This document shows positions 62,366-64,000 of a stretch of DNA of 64,000 bases, in pieces. Position 1 is the stretch's first letter. Every line of letters starts with the position of its first letter. The stretch is from an uncultured Clostridia bacterium. GTDB taxonomy: Bacteria; Bacillota; Clostridia; Saccharofermentanales; Saccharofermentanaceae. Under the pieces are notes generated by a model. That model ran no database searches, was not told the DNA's origin, and saw nothing but the letters and a program-made list of their open reading frames with translations. The stretch is taken from contig CALEFT010000020.1 of the NCBI GenBank assembly GCA_937876985.1, positions 105,285-169,284 of the forward strand, written 5' to 3'. Position numbers and translations under genes: made by a program.

Positions 62366-62393
62366 ACGTTCATATTTTTTATCAAGCGTAGAA

Positions 62394-62422
62394 ATTATAT
62401 GCATAGCATGATGAATTGTCAA
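62394..62422 (-). promoter_or_regulatory. Promoter of the tRNA-His-Gln-Lys cluster
   Basis: TTGACA (62417-62422) and TATAAT (62394-62399), both perfect, with a 17-bp spacer on minus; the strongest promoter in the window. Confidence 0.92.
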
Positions 62423-62481
62423 GATATAATTTGTAATATGTGGTACAATTACTTGCAATAATTGACATAAGGAGAATAAAT

Positions 62482-63705
62482 ATGGAGACAAAACCTATTA
62501 TTCATTCAGATTCATATATCACAATGCCGAAGGGCTTTAAGGCAAATGGCGTATGCTGTAACATGAAGGGTAACGGAAATCTTGATATGGCATTAGTTTA
62601 TTCCGAGTTACCTTGCGTTGTTGCTGGCGTATATACATCAAATCTTGTTAAGGGACACTCTCTTACAAGAAGCATCGACATCATTAACAAGCAAGGACCA
62701 ATTAACGGTATCGTAATCAACAGTAAGGTTGCTAATTCATGTGTTGGACAAATTGGTGTTGCTGATGCAGAACAAGTTGCAACTGAAATTGCTACAAAGC
62801 TCGGCATTTCTTCAGAGAATATCCTTACAGCTTCTACAGGTGTCATAGGTACTCGTCTACTACTAGACAAGATGCTACCTAAGGTAGACGAACTCGTTTC
62901 TGGACTTGGAGACGATGAAGAATCCGGTCACAAGGCAATGCGTGCTATTATGACAACAGATACTGTACCAAAGGAAGTTAGTGCTACAGTAACTCTCAAG
63001 GACGGAGCAGAGATTACTATCGCTGCAATGGCAAAGGGTTCAGGTATGATCCACCCTAACCTAGCTACAATGATTTCTGTCTTTACAACAGACGCAGCAA
63101 TTAGCTACGAGAAGTTATCTCCAATTCTTAAGAGAAGTGTATCTCATACTTTTAATAGAGTTTCAGTTGACGGAGATACTTCTGTATGTGACTCAGTTAT
63201 GGTATTTGCAAATGGTGCATCTGGCGTAACTATCGATAATAATGAAGACTTGGAGCTTTTCGAGGAGGCAATGACAAAGCTTTCCGAAGACTTAGCAAGA
63301 ATGATTGCTGCTGACGGCGAAGGTGCTACGAAGCTAATTGAGATTGAGGTATTCGGCGCTAAGGATGCAAATGACGCAAAGCTAATTGTTACTTCTATTG
63401 CAAGGTCACCTCTTTGTAAGACTGCAATCTTCGGAATGGACGCCAACTTCGGACGATTCATTACTGCTTGTGGATATTCAGGAGCAAGCTTTGACCCTAA
63501 CAAGATAGATTTGTACCTTGGCGATATGCAAATGTACAAGGATGGTATCGCATTAGACATCGATGAAGACGCAGCTGTTGAATTACTTAAGGAGCACGAC
63601 GTATATATCAAGGTTGTTCTTTACGAAGGAGACGCTTATGATCGTATGTTCACATGCGACTTCTCATATGATTATGTAGAAATCAATGGTTCTTACAGAA
63701 GCTGA
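62482..63705 (+). CDS. argJ: Bifunctional glutamate N-acetyltransferase / N-acetylglutamate synthase
   Basis: A 407-aa enzyme that moves acetyl from N-acetylornithine to glutamate in the cyclic arginine pathway. It is self-cleaved before the threonine in KGSGMIHPNLATM, the nucleophile of the beta subunit. The N-terminal part begins with the ArgJ-like PKGFKANGVCCNMKGNGN, and the C-terminus has MDANFGRFITACGYSGA and FSYDYVEINGSYRS. The start at 62482 has AAGGAG seven bases upstream; the frame is open from 62440 with no ribosome site. It stands alone, away from other arg genes. It is divergent from the tRNA cluster. Confidence 0.96.
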   Translation: METKPIIHSDSYITMPKGFKANGVCCNMKGNGNLDMALVYSELPCVVAGVYTSNLVKGHSLTRSIDIINKQGPINGIVINSKVANSCVGQIGVADAEQVATEIATKLGISSENILTASTGVIGTRLLLDKMLPKVDELVSGLGDDEESGHKAMRAIMTTDTVPKEVSATVTLKDGAEITIAAMAKGSGMIHPNLATMISVFTTDAAISYEKLSPILKRSVSHTFNRVSVDGDTSVCDSVMVFANGASGVTIDNNEDLELFEEAMTKLSEDLARMIAADGEGATKLIEIEVFGAKDANDAKLIVTSIARSPLCKTAIFGMDANFGRFITACGYSGASFDPNKIDLYLGDMQMYKDGIALDIDEDAAVELLKEHDVYIKVVLYEGDAYDRMFTCDFSYDYVEINGSYRS

Positions 63706-63766
63706 TTATTCTATATTAATATTACAAAGGTCTTCCCTATTGTGGTCAGTCATTTAGAAGTATTAC

Positions 63767-63802
63767 AAAGCCACTTTTGATAGTAATGTCAAAAGTGGCT
63801 TT
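63767..63802 (+). terminator. Hairpin after argJ, probable terminator
   Basis: A perfect 14-bp stem (63767-63780 with 63789-63802; arms begin AAAGCCACTTTTGA) around 8 nt, 61 bp after the argJ stop. The downstream T-run is weak (TTTGCGTTGC), so it may also act as a transcript-stabilising hairpin. Confidence 0.65.
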
Positions 63803-63817
63803 GCGTTGCTTATGACG

Positions 63818-63846
63818 TTGACTTTTTAATGTCAACAATGCTAAAT
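63818..63846 (+). promoter_or_regulatory. Possible promoter of the GNAT gene
   Basis: TTGACT (63818-63823) and CTAAAT (63841-63846) with a 17-bp spacer on plus, 42 bp before the ATG. GTTGAC / GTCAAC arms overlap it, a possible operator. Confidence 0.5.
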
Positions 63847-63888
63847 TAACTGACAGATAAACTTAAATCTGCAGAAAGGAACAATATT

Positions 63889-64000
63889 ATGATAAGGCAT
63901 GCAACAATAGCTGATGCATCAAGAATTGCAGAAATATTGATTTTTGCAAAGAGAATGAATTATAGAAATATTTTTAAGAATGATAAAGTGTCCTTCGGAG
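63889..64000 (+). CDS. GNAT-family acetyltransferase, N-terminal fragment (runs off window)
   Basis: The ATG at 63889 is preceded by AAAGGA. The 37 visible residues begin MIRHATIADASRIAEILIFA and continue KRMNYRNIFKND, the first strand and helix of a GNAT fold (IRxATxxDxxxIAEIL pattern). The rest is beyond the right edge, so the family is likely but the substrate is unknown. Confidence 0.7.
   Translation, partial: MIRHATIADASRIAEILIFAKRMNYRNIFKNDKVSFG

Noticed and set aside
62119..62385. 88-codon open frame through the Lys/Gln/His tRNA cluster
   Set aside because: It only translates tRNA sequence (RALVCGTRNHGFESR and similar phrases are tRNA artefacts).
62440..62481. Longer argJ start at 62440
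   Set aside because: The 14 extra residues are not ArgJ-like, and AAGGAG lies seven bases before the ATG at 62482.
1..64000. CRISPR array, insertion sequence or prophage
   Set aside because: I found no regularly spaced repeats, transposase or integrase motifs, or phage structural genes on either strand.

Overview
This window is 64 kb of an AT-rich, gene-dense chromosome, most likely from an anaerobic Firmicute of the class Clostridia. A Lachnospiraceae-like genome is the best guess, but the species cannot be fixed from sequence reading alone. Pointers are the strong GGAGG ribosome sites, promoters of the TTGACA or TGGACA / 17 bp / TATAAT type, a groES-groEL operon under a CIRCE operator, the acpP-rnc-smc string, a DUF5711/DUF4340/Gld-type ABC exporter locus and an FtsK/SpoIIIE motor. 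Nearly every gene lies on the minus strand, so the region probably sits on one replichore with leading-strand co-orientation. Only mraY-like, tRNA-Trp, argJ and a GNAT gene running off the right edge are on plus. I see no insertion sequence, prophage, CRISPR array or rRNA, and no gene-free stretch longer than about 250 bp.

Layout, left to right (transcription mostly right to left). 1-5.3 kb: Gld-like ABC exporter with a DUF4340 protein and a DUF5711 protein. 5.4-6.8 kb: acyl-ACP thioesterase and a membrane protein. 7-9 kb: groESL with CIRCE. 9-14 kb: LCP cell-wall ligase, galE, and a two-component pair. 14-20 kb: pnp, smc. 20-25 kb: rnc, acpP, pgsA, rimO, recX, recA. 25-33 kb: murJ, cinA, ftsK, a NUDIX hydrolase, rnhA, proC. 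33-37.4 kb: tRNA-Trp, ftsY, a GH13 glucosidase, hom, pheB-like ACT protein. 37.4-43 kb: rdgB, a rRNA m5C methyltransferase, an M3 peptidase, argS. 43-44 kb: divergent mraY-like gene. 44.1-48.7 kb: a signalling cassette of protein kinase, VWA protein, PP2C phosphatase and a coiled-coil protein, plus a 74-aa orphan. 48.7-53.1 kb: lysA, membrane MutS-like ATPase, Sir2, PH-domain protein. 53.2-59.4 kb: a degenerate NodB-like protein with parC and parE. 59.6-62.4 kb: tRNA-Arg, tRNA-Gly, an SH3 lipoprotein, GNAT, SDR, and tRNA-Lys/Gln/His. 62.5-64 kb: argJ and the start of a GNAT gene.

Most of the content is housekeeping: chromosome maintenance (smc, ftsK, recA, parCE), RNA turnover (pnp, rnc, rnhA), envelope synthesis (murJ, mraY-like, LCP, pgsA) and amino-acid synthesis (hom, lysA, proC, argJ).

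Two things stand out. The first is a kinase / VWA / PP2C triad resembling the TerY-P module, with an unassigned N-terminal domain on the kinase and two extra small genes. The second is a DNA-level signal: the 9-mer CTTTTCGAG (usually GCTTTTCGAG) occurs at least 17 times across the window, on both strands, in several reading frames and also between genes. That is far above a rough chance expectation of less than one. It has the profile of a dispersed recognition word (uptake-like, Chi-like or protein-binding) that I cannot match to any word I know for this group.
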